From contig NZ_BAET01000007.1 of NCBI RefSeq assembly GCF_000252165.1, positions 186,001-250,000 of the forward strand: 64,000 nucleotides of DNA. The letters are read 5' to 3'. Shown here piece after piece: positions 1 to 8,568 of the stretch; the first letter of the stretch is position 1; every line of letters starts with the position of its first letter. The DNA comes from Glaciecola punicea ACAM 611. GTDB lineage: Bacteria > Pseudomonadota > Gammaproteobacteria > Enterobacterales > Alteromonadaceae. The notes under the pieces are model-generated. The model was given only the letters and a program-made list of their open reading frames with translations. It did not search any database and was not told the origin of the DNA. Position numbers and translations under genes: made by a program.

Positions 1-113
1 GAAACCAGAGCTGTTTAAAGTAGGTTAAGCGCTTAGCCGAATTAGGGCTCATTGTCAGCAACTTGTATTGTTGGCAATATAAAGTTGCTAATTATAGACT
101 GAGAATTAAAACT

Positions 114-144
114 AAAGGTGGGCATATTAGCCCACCTTTTTTTT
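114..144 (+). terminator. Intrinsic terminator of a gene left of the window
   Basis: A 10-bp perfect stem (114-123 with 130-139), a 6-nt loop and a run of eight T. It precedes the hydrolase at 196. A short open end of a reading frame closing with TAA at 26-28 may be the tail of the gene it serves, but that is too short to identify. Confidence 0.85.
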
Positions 145-195
145 GGTGCAAGCAAAGCTGTTAGCACGCAACACTTTTAGGAATCACATAGGCGC

Positions 196-1080
196 ATGCA
201 TATTCAGCAAAATTCTATCGCATTGTCAAACACCACAATTACTTATTTGCACGCAGGAGAGGAGATAAGCGTGGTAAATAAACCCATCATGATAATGCTG
301 CATGGATTTCCAGAAAACAGCTGGAGTTGGGAGTATTATTTATATCACTTTAGTGACACCCATCATGTTTACGCGCCTGATTTACCCGGTTATAATTTTA
401 GTCTCGGTTTAGGCGATGCCAAAAACTATACAATAGAAAACTTAATAACCTGCATGGCTGAATTTATTGAAAGCGTGAACAAAGGCCAAAAAATAGTCTT
501 AGTTGCACATGATTGGGGCGGCGCCATCGCTTGGCCGTTAGCCGCGTTTCACGCCCCGCTAATAGATAGAATTATTATTATGAATGCAGCCCACCCTTCA
601 ACGTTTACGCGCGAAATGGCAAGCAATATCTTACAACAGCAGCGCTCTGATTATATTACTGACTTAATATCCGAAGAAGGATACGCGTTGGTGACTGCAG
701 ACAATTTTTACCGCTTGAAAAAGTTGTACGGCGGCTGGTTTACTAAATTATCTGCGCTGCAACAGGTGCATTATTTAGCCCAATGGGATGACCGATTGAG
801 CATGCAACATTCGTTTGCCTACTACAAATGCATGCCCAACTTAGTGACCACTAGAATTCAAGGCAAGCAGACCCTAAAACTGCCTAATATTCGTATCCGC
901 GTGCCTACTTTAGTGCTGTGGGGTATGAAAGACACCGCATTTGTCCCAGAAGTGCTAAATGGCTTAGATAATTGGGTCGAGCACCTGCAGATAATTAAAT
1001 TTGATGATGCGAACCACTGGCTGCATCATCAACTACCCGAGCAGGTAAGCGTTTGCATGCGCAAATTTTTGGTCCCATAA
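196..1080 (+). CDS. Alpha/beta hydrolase, epoxide hydrolase/haloalkane dehalogenase type
   Basis: This 294-aa protein has the alpha/beta hydrolase layout. An HGFP oxyanion-loop motif lies at residues 36-39, the nucleophile elbow reads HDWGG with Asp106 as the likely nucleophile, a cap region follows, then an acid residue in WGMKDT (Asp246) and a C-terminal His274 in DANHW. An aspartate rather than serine nucleophile is the mark of epoxide hydrolases and (fluoro)haloalkane dehalogenases in this fold. No signal peptide is visible, so it is probably cytoplasmic. It stands alone after a terminator and converges with the LysR gene. The substrate cannot be told from sequence; the family call is firm, the epoxide/halide distinction is not. 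Confidence 0.85.
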   Translation: MHIQQNSIALSNTTITYLHAGEEISVVNKPIMIMLHGFPENSWSWEYYLYHFSDTHHVYAPDLPGYNFSLGLGDAKNYTIENLITCMAEFIESVNKGQKIVLVAHDWGGAIAWPLAAFHAPLIDRIIIMNAAHPSTFTREMASNILQQQRSDYITDLISEEGYALVTADNFYRLKKLYGGWFTKLSALQQVHYLAQWDDRLSMQHSFAYYKCMPNLVTTRIQGKQTLKLPNIRIRVPTLVLWGMKDTAFVPEVLNGLDNWVEHLQIIKFDDANHWLHHQLPEQVSVCMRKFLVP

Positions 1081-1166
1081 ACTTTCAATGGTCCTAGACG
1101 TGCCGAAACGTTGCGCTATTGCTAAGTATTCTTATTATACAGGGCTTGTGCTTTCGTCTATAGGCC

Positions 1167-2069
1167 TTAGCCGTGATCGTAGGCTTTTGCAACCTCCGCA
1201 ATTTGATCGCGCATCCATTGATGGGCAGCATCATGATCGGCGCTTAAATGCCAATATAAAAAGTATTCAATGCGGGGGAGCTCAAATGGTAATTCAAACA
1301 TTGCTAGCTCGTAGTGTTTTGCCAAATGATAGGGCATACACACGATAAGATCAGACTTTGAAACCGCGCTAGGCGCGGTTAAAAAGTGTTGACCGCGCAT
1401 TACGACCCTTCTTTTTTTGCCGAGCTTGTCTAAGGCTACATCCACAGGTCCTGGACCTGATTTACGTTGAGAAATATTAATGTGACCTAATTTCAAAAAG
1501 TCATCCATGTTCATACTATTTTTTACCACAGGGTGGTTTTTTCTGGCGAGCACAACAAAGCGGTCAGTGGCAATAACTTGCTTCTTCAAATGAATATCGC
1601 TGAAGGTAGAGGCATCGGCATAAAAGTCTAAATTACCAGATGCCATCGACGAGACTATTTGCTGGCGAGGTATTTCATAGTTGGTGAGAGTAATATTTGG
1701 CGCGGTGTGCTGCAATTGCGCCAATAACCTAGGCATAATGCTCACTTCGAGTAAATCTCTGCTAGCAAAGTTAAATACTTTGGTGGAGGTTTCAGGCTCA
1801 AAAATATGACTTTGTTGAACACTCTTACGCAGCAGTCCTAAGGCCTGCCTTGCTGGCACTATAATGTTTTGCGCGACTGGAGTAGGTGTCATGGAGTGGC
1901 CGGTTCTAACAAAAAGAGGATCGTTTAACATGTCGCGTAAACGTGCCAGCGAATTACTCACCGCAGGCTGGGTAATGCATAAAACATCTGCTGCTTTGGT
2001 TAAACTGCCAGCGGTATAAATAGCATCAAAAACAGCAAATAAGTTAAGGTCGATTCTATGCAGGTTCAT
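1167..2069 (-). CDS. LysR-family transcriptional regulator
   Basis: This is a 300-aa LysR-type regulator. Residues about 5-65 form the winged helix-turn-helix (SLTKAADVLCITQPAVSNSL is the recognition region), and the rest is the periplasmic-binding-protein-like effector domain. The N-terminus (MNLHRIDLNLF) resembles the NodD/LinR-like subgroup, which often controls degradation of aromatic or xenobiotic compounds. It is divergent from the MaoC-like hydratase gene at 2196, with an inverted repeat of LysR type in between, so control of that gene and of itself is the simplest reading. The effector is unknown. Confidence 0.9.
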   Translation of the reverse strand: MNLHRIDLNLFAVFDAIYTAGSLTKAADVLCITQPAVSNSLARLRDMLNDPLFVRTGHSMTPTPVAQNIIVPARQALGLLRKSVQQSHIFEPETSTKVFNFASRDLLEVSIMPRLLAQLQHTAPNITLTNYEIPRQQIVSSMASGNLDFYADASTFSDIHLKKQVIATDRFVVLARKNHPVVKNSMNMDDFLKLGHINISQRKSGPGPVDVALDKLGKKRRVVMRGQHFLTAPSAVSKSDLIVCMPYHLAKHYELAMFELPFELPRIEYFLYWHLSADHDAAHQWMRDQIAEVAKAYDHG

Positions 2070-2102
2070 AAATACAAGTTCCTGGGTTAACTATCATAAT
2101 TA

Positions 2103-2117
2103 TTAATAAGTGATTAA
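2103..2117. promoter_or_regulatory. Candidate LysR operator (T-N11-A inverted repeat)
   Basis: A perfect 5-5-5 inverted repeat (TTAAT, AAGTG, ATTAA) lies between the divergent LysR gene and the hydratase gene. It contains the T-N11-A core (2104 to 2116) known for LysR-type operators and sits about 34 bases before the LysR start. Binding is inferred from position and symmetry only. Confidence 0.45.
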
Positions 2118-2195
2118 CATAATAGATAAGTTGATGTATAAATCAAATGAATAGTATAAATAATTTTCAATTAGAATAACGAATAAGGCCAGCCC

Positions 2196-2645
2196 ATGGA
2201 TATTATGCACTTGGCAGTAGGAAGCACTCACGAAAGCCCCAATTTACACAGGGTGACTCAAGAACAAATTCAAAAGTTTGCCGACGCAACAGGCGATCAC
2301 CAATGGATACACCTCGATAGCGAAAAATGTGCAAAACTTAGTCCTTACAAAACAACCATTGCCCACGGTTTTTTAACGCTGTCGCTGATGCCGCAAATGT
2401 TTGCCGAGGCTATTGTTGTTAATCCGAAAACAACAACCATGATCAATTATGGCATGGATTCTTTGCGTTTTATTGAAGCAGTTCGGGTTAATGATAAAAT
2501 TAAGTACGTGTTTACCCTAGTCAATATAGAAAATAAGTCGACTGGTAATTTATATAAATTTGAAGGTAAAGTGCTAATAGAGGGTAGACAGAAACCTGCT
2601 TTAATTGGCACCTTTTTGACACTAGTATTAAAAGCAAAGGACTAA
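2196..2645 (+). CDS. MaoC-like (R)-enoyl-CoA hydratase family protein
   Basis: This 149-aa hot-dog-fold protein carries the hydratase-2 signature: FADATGDHQWIH with Asp34 and His39 as the probable catalytic pair, followed by the AHGF segment at 56-59. The family hydrates trans-2-enoyl-CoA to (R)-3-hydroxyacyl-CoA, feeding fatty-acid or polyhydroxyalkanoate metabolism or a side branch of degradation. The length is that of a single-domain bacterial member. The gene is divergent from a LysR regulator and lies upstream of a TonB-dependent receptor, which hints at an uptake/degradation role but does not prove one. A second in-frame ATG at 2205 could also serve as start; no strong ribosome binding site separates the two. 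Confidence 0.85.
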   Translation: MDIMHLAVGSTHESPNLHRVTQEQIQKFADATGDHQWIHLDSEKCAKLSPYKTTIAHGFLTLSLMPQMFAEAIVVNPKTTTMINYGMDSLRFIEAVRVNDKIKYVFTLVNIENKSTGNLYKFEGKVLIEGRQKPALIGTFLTLVLKAKD

Positions 2646-2821
2646 AATTTACACTTTAGTTTACCTGGCTAGACCATATTTATAGCTTATAGATACAGAT
2701 AAATAACATTTTATTTACAATTTATCATCTAAAGCCTAATATCTTTGAAGCGTTCGCATGCGTGGACGTAAAAAAATAATAAAGTGCATTTCGACTAATG
2801 CACCCACACTGGGGATAGCAT

Positions 2822-5509
2822 ATGAAATTTACAGGTAAAAAAACCATTATTGCTGCATTTGTAGCAACGCAGATGCTCGCACTACCAACACTAGCAATTG
2901 CACAAGAACAAGAACAAGAAGATGAAGCCAGCCAGGTAGAACTTATTATGGTAACGGGCAGTTTTGTTAGGCGCAGTGAAAATTTCGAATCACCTTCACC
3001 TCTCGCCGTAGTGGACAGTATTGCAATAGACGCAATTGGTGCTAAAAATATTGCTGATATTACACAAACTTTAACGATTAATTCGGGTGCTGAAAATAAC
3101 CCTGACGCTTTTACTCAAAATGCAACAGCAGGGACATCGAATATTAATTTACGCGGGCTAGGCGTTGCGTCAACTCTTGTGCTGTTGAACAACCGTCGGC
3201 AAGTAGTAAACTCACAGCAAACTAACGAGGGACTCAACTTTGTAGACACAAGCTCGCTGGTGCCAATGATTGCAATTGATCGCGTTGAGATTATAAAAGA
3301 TGGCGCTTCCGCTTTGTATGGCTCTGATGCCGTAGCGGGTGTTGTCAACTTTATTACCAAACGACAATATGACGGCGCCAAAGTCTCCTTTGATTATCAA
3401 GATGGTGCTCATGGCAACAACAAAGAGTATGTCATTCAAGGCTTATTTGGTGCAACGGGCGAAAAAGGCAATGTGATGGCAGCACTTAGTTATACTAATC
3501 GCTCCCCTTTATTTTTAAGTGACAGACGTTTGTCTCGTCCGCAAGATGATACCAGTGCTTTGGGAAATCCAGGCACATTCTTTATTGGTGCGTTGCCTAT
3601 TATTGACCCTACAGGCTGTGCCGAATTTGGTGGTTTTCCAAATCCAATTCCAACTCTGCAAGGGCTAACTCCGTTTGAAGAAGGTACCTGTGGGTTTGAT
3701 TTCGGTCCGGGCTACTCTTACGTCCCGGATGAAACGCGAGTTAATGCCTATTTCAAAGCAAACTATGATATTACTGACACACTTCTTTGGAGCACCGAGG
3801 TTGGTATAGCAAGAAATAGGGCGGAGCGTGGAGGCGCACCAAGTTTTCCTAATCTTCGTGGCCCTATCGTACCAGCTACCCATCCAAACAACGTTTTCGG
3901 TAGGCCGGTTATGTTCTTTGGGCGTGCTGAAGGCAACGGATTTGACGCTGACCCAGCTAACACCGAGTCAGATACCTTTAGATTTAACACATCCCTGCAA
4001 GGTGAGTTAGAAAACGGCTTTTGGGAGGTCAGTTATACTAACGCCACCAATAATTTCTTATTTAGAGTAGAAGATGTTCTAAACACTGAATTTAACCTAG
4101 CCCTAAATGGTTTTGGCGGGGCCGAGTGTAATCCGGTTACCGGCACACCGGGTGAGGGCGGTTGTGAATACTTCAACCCATTTGCTACCTCCTATACAAC
4201 ATCTCCTAACTCTCAATATGTTATTGACTCGTTTTCGGCAGATCAAGTAATCGATTCTAAGTCTACTTTAGAAGTTATCGAAGGATTTGCGTCATTCGAT
4301 ATTTTTGAAATGGATGGTGGCGCCGCAGGTCTTGCACTTGGACTGCAATATCGTGAAGAATCTTTGATGCAGGACTATGACAAGTTATCAAATGAAGACA
4401 GCTTTTCGTTCGTAATAGGTAACCCTGATTTTGACGACAGTATAAGTGTTATTGCGGCATTTGCCGAAATAGCGTTGCCAGTAACCGAAGATTTAGATAT
4501 TCAAATTGCTTTACGTTTTGAAGACTACGGTGGCACGGTAGGTAACACCGTTGATCCAAAATTTGCGTTCAACTACAGAGCAACTGAAGATTTCTCTGTA
4601 CGTGCTTCTATCTCAACTTCGTTCAGAGCACCTTCTGTGTTTATGCAAAACGGTGGTGCCACTAGTTTGCAGCAGTTGAATGATCCACTTATAAACGCTA
4701 ATGCATTTGCCGCCGTAAGAACTTCAGGGAATGCCGACCTTACGCCTGAAGAGTCTACCGCTTATAACATTGGGTTTTCTTTGGAGCCTATCGACGATTT
4801 AACAGTAGAAGTTGATTATTGGAACTTTGATTTTAAAGACCTAATTATTCAAGAAAGTGCACAAGCAATCTTGTCCTTAAATCCTAGTGACACAACTCGT
4901 ATAATAAGAGCTGGAGATCCACTTACCGGACCTTTAATTCAAGTGAATAATACATTTGTGAATGCGAGTTCACTTAATACATCAGGTTTTGATTTTGTTA
5001 CTAGCTACAAAATAGAGACCGAGGGCATGGGTCGATTTACGCCTACATTGCAAATGACTTATGTTACCGAGTATGAATTAGACGACCCACAGGCCGGCAT
5101 AATTGATGGAGCAGGCAGACGTAATTTCACGAACATTGGTGTTTCATCACCTGAACTACGCGCTAATTTGGGATTGAATTGGACTAACGGCGCTTATAGT
5201 GCAAATATTTTTGCGCGTTATATTAGCGCTTACGACGACGATCAGAACTGCGCCGATGGCGGGCCTATTGCAGCTGGTTGTTCAGCACAAGGACTAAAAG
5301 AAGTTGAGAGCCACACGATTTTTGACGGACAAATAAATATTGATATAAGTCAGTTGCTGGGTACACAAACAAGCTATTTACTTAGCCTTGGAGCTATTAA
5401 TATGCTTGATGAAAACCCTCCACAGCTTTTCACTAACAGTGGCTTTGATTCAAAAGTACATGACCCTCGAGGACGTCAGGTATACGCAAGATTCGCTGTA
5501 GAATTTTAA
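2822..5509 (+). CDS. TonB-dependent outer-membrane receptor
   Basis: This 895-aa receptor starts with a signal peptide (residues 1 to about 27, ending LAIAQ), then a Gln/Glu-rich linker and a TonB-box-like stretch (VELIMVTG, about 39-46). The plug domain shows the typical NLRGLG and DGASALYGSDAVAGVVN motifs (about 105-180), and a long 22-strand-barrel region ends in aromatic YARFAVEF, the outer-membrane assembly signal. Such receptors import ligands too large for porins using TonB-ExbBD energy. It resembles the large carbohydrate/unknown-substrate receptors common in Alteromonadales rather than a classical siderophore receptor, but the ligand cannot be assigned. It is monocistronic, closed by tandem hairpins at 5563 and 5607. 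Confidence 0.93.
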   Translation: MKFTGKKTIIAAFVATQMLALPTLAIAQEQEQEDEASQVELIMVTGSFVRRSENFESPSPLAVVDSIAIDAIGAKNIADITQTLTINSGAENNPDAFTQNATAGTSNINLRGLGVASTLVLLNNRRQVVNSQQTNEGLNFVDTSSLVPMIAIDRVEIIKDGASALYGSDAVAGVVNFITKRQYDGAKVSFDYQDGAHGNNKEYVIQGLFGATGEKGNVMAALSYTNRSPLFLSDRRLSRPQDDTSALGNPGTFFIGALPIIDPTGCAEFGGFPNPIPTLQGLTPFEEGTCGFDFGPGYSYVPDETRVNAYFKANYDITDTLLWSTEVGIARNRAERGGAPSFPNLRGPIVPATHPNNVFGRPVMFFGRAEGNGFDADPANTESDTFRFNTSLQGELENGFWEVSYTNATNNFLFRVEDVLNTEFNLALNGFGGAECNPVTGTPGEGGCEYFNPFATSYTTSPNSQYVIDSFSADQVIDSKSTLEVIEGFASFDIFEMDGGAAGLALGLQYREESLMQDYDKLSNEDSFSFVIGNPDFDDSISVIAAFAEIALPVTEDLDIQIALRFEDYGGTVGNTVDPKFAFNYRATEDFSVRASISTSFRAPSVFMQNGGATSLQQLNDPLINANAFAAVRTSGNADLTPEESTAYNIGFSLEPIDDLTVEVDYWNFDFKDLIIQESAQAILSLNPSDTTRIIRAGDPLTGPLIQVNNTFVNASSLNTSGFDFVTSYKIETEGMGRFTPTLQMTYVTEYELDDPQAGIIDGAGRRNFTNIGVSSPELRANLGLNWTNGAYSANIFARYISAYDDDQNCADGGPIAAGCSAQGLKEVESHTIFDGQINIDISQLLGTQTSYLLSLGAINMLDENPPQLFTNSGFDSKVHDPRGRQVYARFAVEF

Positions 5510-5562
5510 TCAACTAGGCACTATTAATAGACAATTTGCTTGCTAACGCTTGTTAAAACTAC

Positions 5563-5590
5563 AAAACGGCTTCTTTTTGAAGCCGTTTTT
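5563..5590 (+). terminator. Intrinsic terminator after the TonB-dependent receptor
   Basis: Stem of 11 bp (5563-5573 with 5579-5589), T5 loop and a T-run. The A-run on the left arm means it could also act in the other direction. Confidence 0.9.
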
Positions 5591-5606
5591 GTCAGCGTCA
5601 TATTCT

Positions 5607-5627
5607 AGCAGATGGTGATCTGCTTTT
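5607..5627 (+). terminator. Second, weaker hairpin behind the receptor
   Basis: A 7-bp stem (5607-5613 with 5618-5624), 4-nt loop and only four T. It follows the strong terminator by 17 bases and may be a back-up. Confidence 0.4.
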
Positions 5628-5691
5628 AGTCTGCAGTCGTTTATATTGTTATGATGTAGACATTAACTCGATACGCTAGAGGAACTTACAT

Positions 5692-5994
5692 ATGCCAAAT
5701 AAACTAAGCGATAAAGAAATAAATCACCATTTGCAACTTTTAAATGAAAAGGCGGGGGATAATAAATGGCAAATAAAAGACGACAAGCTACATAAAACAT
5801 TTACCTTCAAGAGCTTTATTAGAGCGTTTGGGTGGATGACACAAATTGCGATTTGGGCTGAAAAATTAAAGCATCACCCTGAATGGTTCAATGTTTACAA
5901 TAAAGTGGTAATTGATTTAACGACACATGATGTGAATGGTATAAGTGAGCTTGATTTTGAACTCGCAAGTAAAATGGAACAGTTTTGCTCATAA
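5692..5994 (+). CDS. phhB: Pterin-4-alpha-carbinolamine dehydratase
   Basis: This 100-aa protein has the length and central motif of the family: [14 protein letters not shown] at residues 57-70 with the paired His61-His62 and Pro63 that bind and dehydrate the carbinolamine. The enzyme regenerates the tetrahydropterin cofactor of phenylalanine hydroxylase. No phhA lies nearby in this window, so the partner must be elsewhere, or the enzyme serves another pterin. The start is preceded by GAGG about eight bases upstream (gctagaggaacttacatATG region). Confidence 0.92.
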   Translation: MPNKLSDKEINHHLQLLNEKAGDNKWQIKDDKLHKTFTFKSFIRAFGWMTQIAIWAEKLKHHPEWFNVYNKVVIDLTTHDVNGISELDFELASKMEQFCS

Positions 5995-6131
5995 AACGAG
6001 CTATACATTTCGTTTTGTGTAAACTTTGTGCAAGCAGTAAAAATATCGTATTTAGCAGTTGCATACTAAATTCTGCTATGTATAATACGCCCAACTTGAA
6101 GAGACAGAGTTCAAGTTAACCGGAATTCAAA

Positions 6132-6208
<77 letters not shown>

Positions 6209-6212
6209 CCTT

Positions 6213-6241
6213 AAAAACCACGCTTAGCTGCGTGGTTTTTT
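6213..6241 (+). terminator. Terminator after tRNA-fMet
   Basis: An 11-bp stem (6213-6223 with 6230-6240), 6-nt loop and a T-run. It is the first of three terminator-like hairpins before rimP. Confidence 0.9.
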
Positions 6242-6557
6242 ATTTGCGATATTGTCGCGGTGCTAGTACAATTACAAACTTGAGTAACGAACTCCCTGAA
6301 TGTTTGCATAGTCTGAGAATATCTATGTTAGAAGTCATTACAAAGCAACGTTAAAGCAAGCAGGTATGACTAAATCTACTGCGTAGGTTTTATCAAAATG
6401 TACAAGCAGCTATTACTATTTTGTGTCAGCAGCATCAAATAACTTGAACTTAGGTAATAGCTCCGCATGCTCGGGGCTTTTTTGTTTCTGTCACGCACTT
6501 AAAGCAATGTTTATTGGGCTATAAGCCCTTTTTTTATATGTATAAATGGAGTTGGGA
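6242..6557 (+). promoter_or_regulatory. Leader of the rimP-nusA-infB operon with two terminator-like hairpins
   Basis: This roughly 300-base stretch has no convincing gene. It holds hairpin A (6459-6465 with 6472-6478, T6 run to 6483) and hairpin B (6516-6520 with 6524-6528, T7 run to 6535). Hairpin B ends only 22 bases before the favoured rimP start. In Escherichia coli the corresponding leader contains terminators linked to NusA autoregulation, so attenuation of the operon is a reasonable inference here. I could not place a convincing -10/-35 pair. Confidence 0.6.
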
Positions 6558-7016
6558 TTGTCACAGCTTGAAAAGAAATTAACACAAATGCTTGAAGCTC
6601 CCGTCGAGGCGGTTGGTTTTGAGCTAGTAGGCGTAGAATTTATTCGTGCTGGTAAGCATTCTACCTTGCGAATATATATCGACTCTGAAAATGGTGTCGA
6701 AATAGAAGACTGTGCAGACGTAAGTCGCCAAGTCAGTGCCGTACTAGACGTTGAAGATCCTATTACCAATGAATACAATTTAGAGGTTTCATCACCAGGT
6801 ATGGACAGACCTCTTTTCAAACCTGAACATTATAATCAGGTACTTGGACAAACCATAACCATAAAACTACAAATGCCGCAAAACGACAGGCGTAATTTTA
6901 AAGGTACATTACAAAGTTGCGACGAACGTAGCTTTGTAATGGTCGTAGACAATGAAGAGTTCGAACTGGCTTATGACAATGTGCTAAAAGCCAACTTAGT
7001 GCCAGAATTTGAGTAA
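6558..7016 (+). CDS. rimP: Ribosome maturation factor RimP
   Basis: RimP is needed for late maturation of the 30S subunit. The protein matches the family throughout, including VEAVGFELVGVEF near the start, RIYIDSENG, the DCADVSRQVSAVLDVEDPI block and the EVSSPGMDRPLF motif. The start is chosen as TTG at 6558, which gives MSQLEKKL and aligns with the known MSTLEQKL start of the E. coli protein. GGAG at 6548-6551 sits at good spacing for this TTG. An in-frame ATG at 6546 would have only the T-run of hairpin B upstream. The product is 152 aa. First gene of the operon, 36 bases ahead of nusA. Confidence 0.93.
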   Translation: MSQLEKKLTQMLEAPVEAVGFELVGVEFIRAGKHSTLRIYIDSENGVEIEDCADVSRQVSAVLDVEDPITNEYNLEVSSPGMDRPLFKPEHYNQVLGQTITIKLQMPQNDRRNFKGTLQSCDERSFVMVVDNEEFELAYDNVLKANLVPEFE

Positions 7017-7052
7017 ATTTATTATGTTCTTAACATCAGCTATGAGGCGAAG

Positions 7053-8546
7053 ATGAGCAAAGAAATACTACTAGTAGCAGAAGCAGTTTCAAATGAAAAA
7101 CAAGTGCCAAAAGAAAAAATATTTGAAGCTTTGGAGTTTGCATTAGCAAGTGCCACTAAAAAGAAAAGTGAGGGTAATATAGAAGTCCGTGTCGCTATTA
7201 ATCGCGAAACAGGCGCTTTCGATACTTTTCGTCGCTGGATGGTAGTTGCGGACGATATTGTGCAGGAAAATCCCTTTGCTGAAATAACTATTTCAGCGGC
7301 ACAAATCGACGAACCTGATATCCAATTAGGTGAATTCGTTGAAGACCAAATTGATTCAATTGCATTTGACCGGATTACTACACAAACCGCTAAGCAAGTA
7401 ATTGTACAAAAAGTGCGTGAAGCCGAGCGCGACCAAATGATAGCCGAATATCAAGATAGAGTAGGCGAGCTGGTAACAGGTACGGTCAAAAAAGTAAACC
7501 GTGAAAATGTACTTATCGACTTAGGAAACAACGCAGAAGGGGTTATTTTAAGAGAAGATATGCTGCCTCGCGAAACTTTTCGTCCAGGCGATCGGGTGCG
7601 TGGACTACTTTACGTTATCCGCCCAGAAGCACGCGGTGCACAGTTATTTATTAGCCGTACTCATCCCGACATGTTAGTTGAATTATTCAGATTAGAAGTG
7701 CCAGAAATAGCAGAAGAAACATTGGAAATTAAAGCATGTGCTCGCGACCCAGGCGCACGCGCTAAAATTGCAGTGAAAACCAATGACAAACGCTTAGACC
7801 CTGTTGGCGCCTGCGTAGGCATGCGTGGTTCACGAGTGCAAGCTGTTTCAAGTGAATTAGGCGGCGAACGCGTAGACATCGTTCTGTGGGATGAAAACCC
7901 AGCCTCGTTCGTTGTGAATGCGATGTCTCCAGCTGAAGTTTCTTCGATAGTGGTTGATGAAGACGCCAATTCGATGGACATTGCTGTAGAGCCCGATAAC
8001 CTAGCTCAAGCTATAGGTCGTAACGGTCAAAATATTCGCTTAGCTAGTCAGCTTACCGGATGGGAACTTAACGTGATGACGGTAGCTGACTTGACTACTA
8101 AACACGAAGCAGAGAATCAAAAAGTACTATCAGTGTTTACTGAAGGGCTAGAAATTGATGAAGATTTTGCGCTGTTATTAGTCGACGAAGGTTTTACGAG
8201 TTTAGAAGAAATAGCCTACGTGCCTATTAGTGAGTTACTCGACATTGAAGGACTAGATGAAGAGCTTGTTGAAGAACTTCGCAGTAGAGCAAAAGCCACC
8301 TTAACAACCCGAGCGCTAGCGAATGAAGAATCGCTAGAGTCGGCACAACCGCAGCAAGAACTTCTAGATTTAGAAGGCATGGATAAGCACATAGCGTTTA
8401 TACTAGCGAGCCGCGGCATCACCAACCTTGAGTTGTTAGCTGAACAAGGCACCGACGAAATTAGTGACATTGAAGAGTTAAGCGAAGCGAAAGCGGGTGA
8501 GCTCATCATGGCAGCGAGAAACCTCGTTTGGTTTAACGAAGAATAG
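7053..8546 (+). CDS. nusA: Transcription termination/antitermination factor NusA
   Basis: At 497 aa this is the full gammaproteobacterial form. It has an N-terminal RNA-polymerase-binding domain (about 1-130), an S1 domain ([21 protein letters not shown], about 135-200), two KH domains ([15 protein letters not shown] and [13 protein letters not shown]) and two C-terminal acidic helix-hairpin-helix repeats (about 360-497). These repeats occur in Proteobacteria and bind alpha-CTD and the antitermination machinery. NusA modulates pausing, Rho and intrinsic termination, and rRNA antitermination. The AGGCGAAG element just before the ATG is a good ribosome binding site. Confidence 0.97.
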   Translation: MSKEILLVAEAVSNEKQVPKEKIFEALEFALASATKKKSEGNIEVRVAINRETGAFDTFRRWMVVADDIVQENPFAEITISAAQIDEPDIQLGEFVEDQIDSIAFDRITTQTAKQVIVQKVREAERDQMIAEYQDRVGELVTGTVKKVNRENVLIDLGNNAEGVILREDMLPRETFRPGDRVRGLLYVIRPEARGAQLFISRTHPDMLVELFRLEVPEIAEETLEIKACARDPGARAKIAVKTNDKRLDPVGACVGMRGSRVQAVSSELGGERVDIVLWDENPASFVVNAMSPAEVSSIVVDEDANSMDIAVEPDNLAQAIGRNGQNIRLASQLTGWELNVMTVADLTTKHEAENQKVLSVFTEGLEIDEDFALLLVDEGFTSLEEIAYVPISELLDIEGLDEELVEELRSRAKATLTTRALANEESLESAQPQQELLDLEGMDKHIAFILASRGITNLELLAEQGTDEISDIEELSEAKAGELIMAARNLVWFNEE

Positions 8547-8568
8547 GTCAATAGGAGAATTATTCGAT

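Noticed and set aside
1088-1348. 86-codon + strand frame overlapping the end of the LysR gene
   Set aside because: It lies mostly antisense to the well-supported LysR gene and has no protein-like family pattern.
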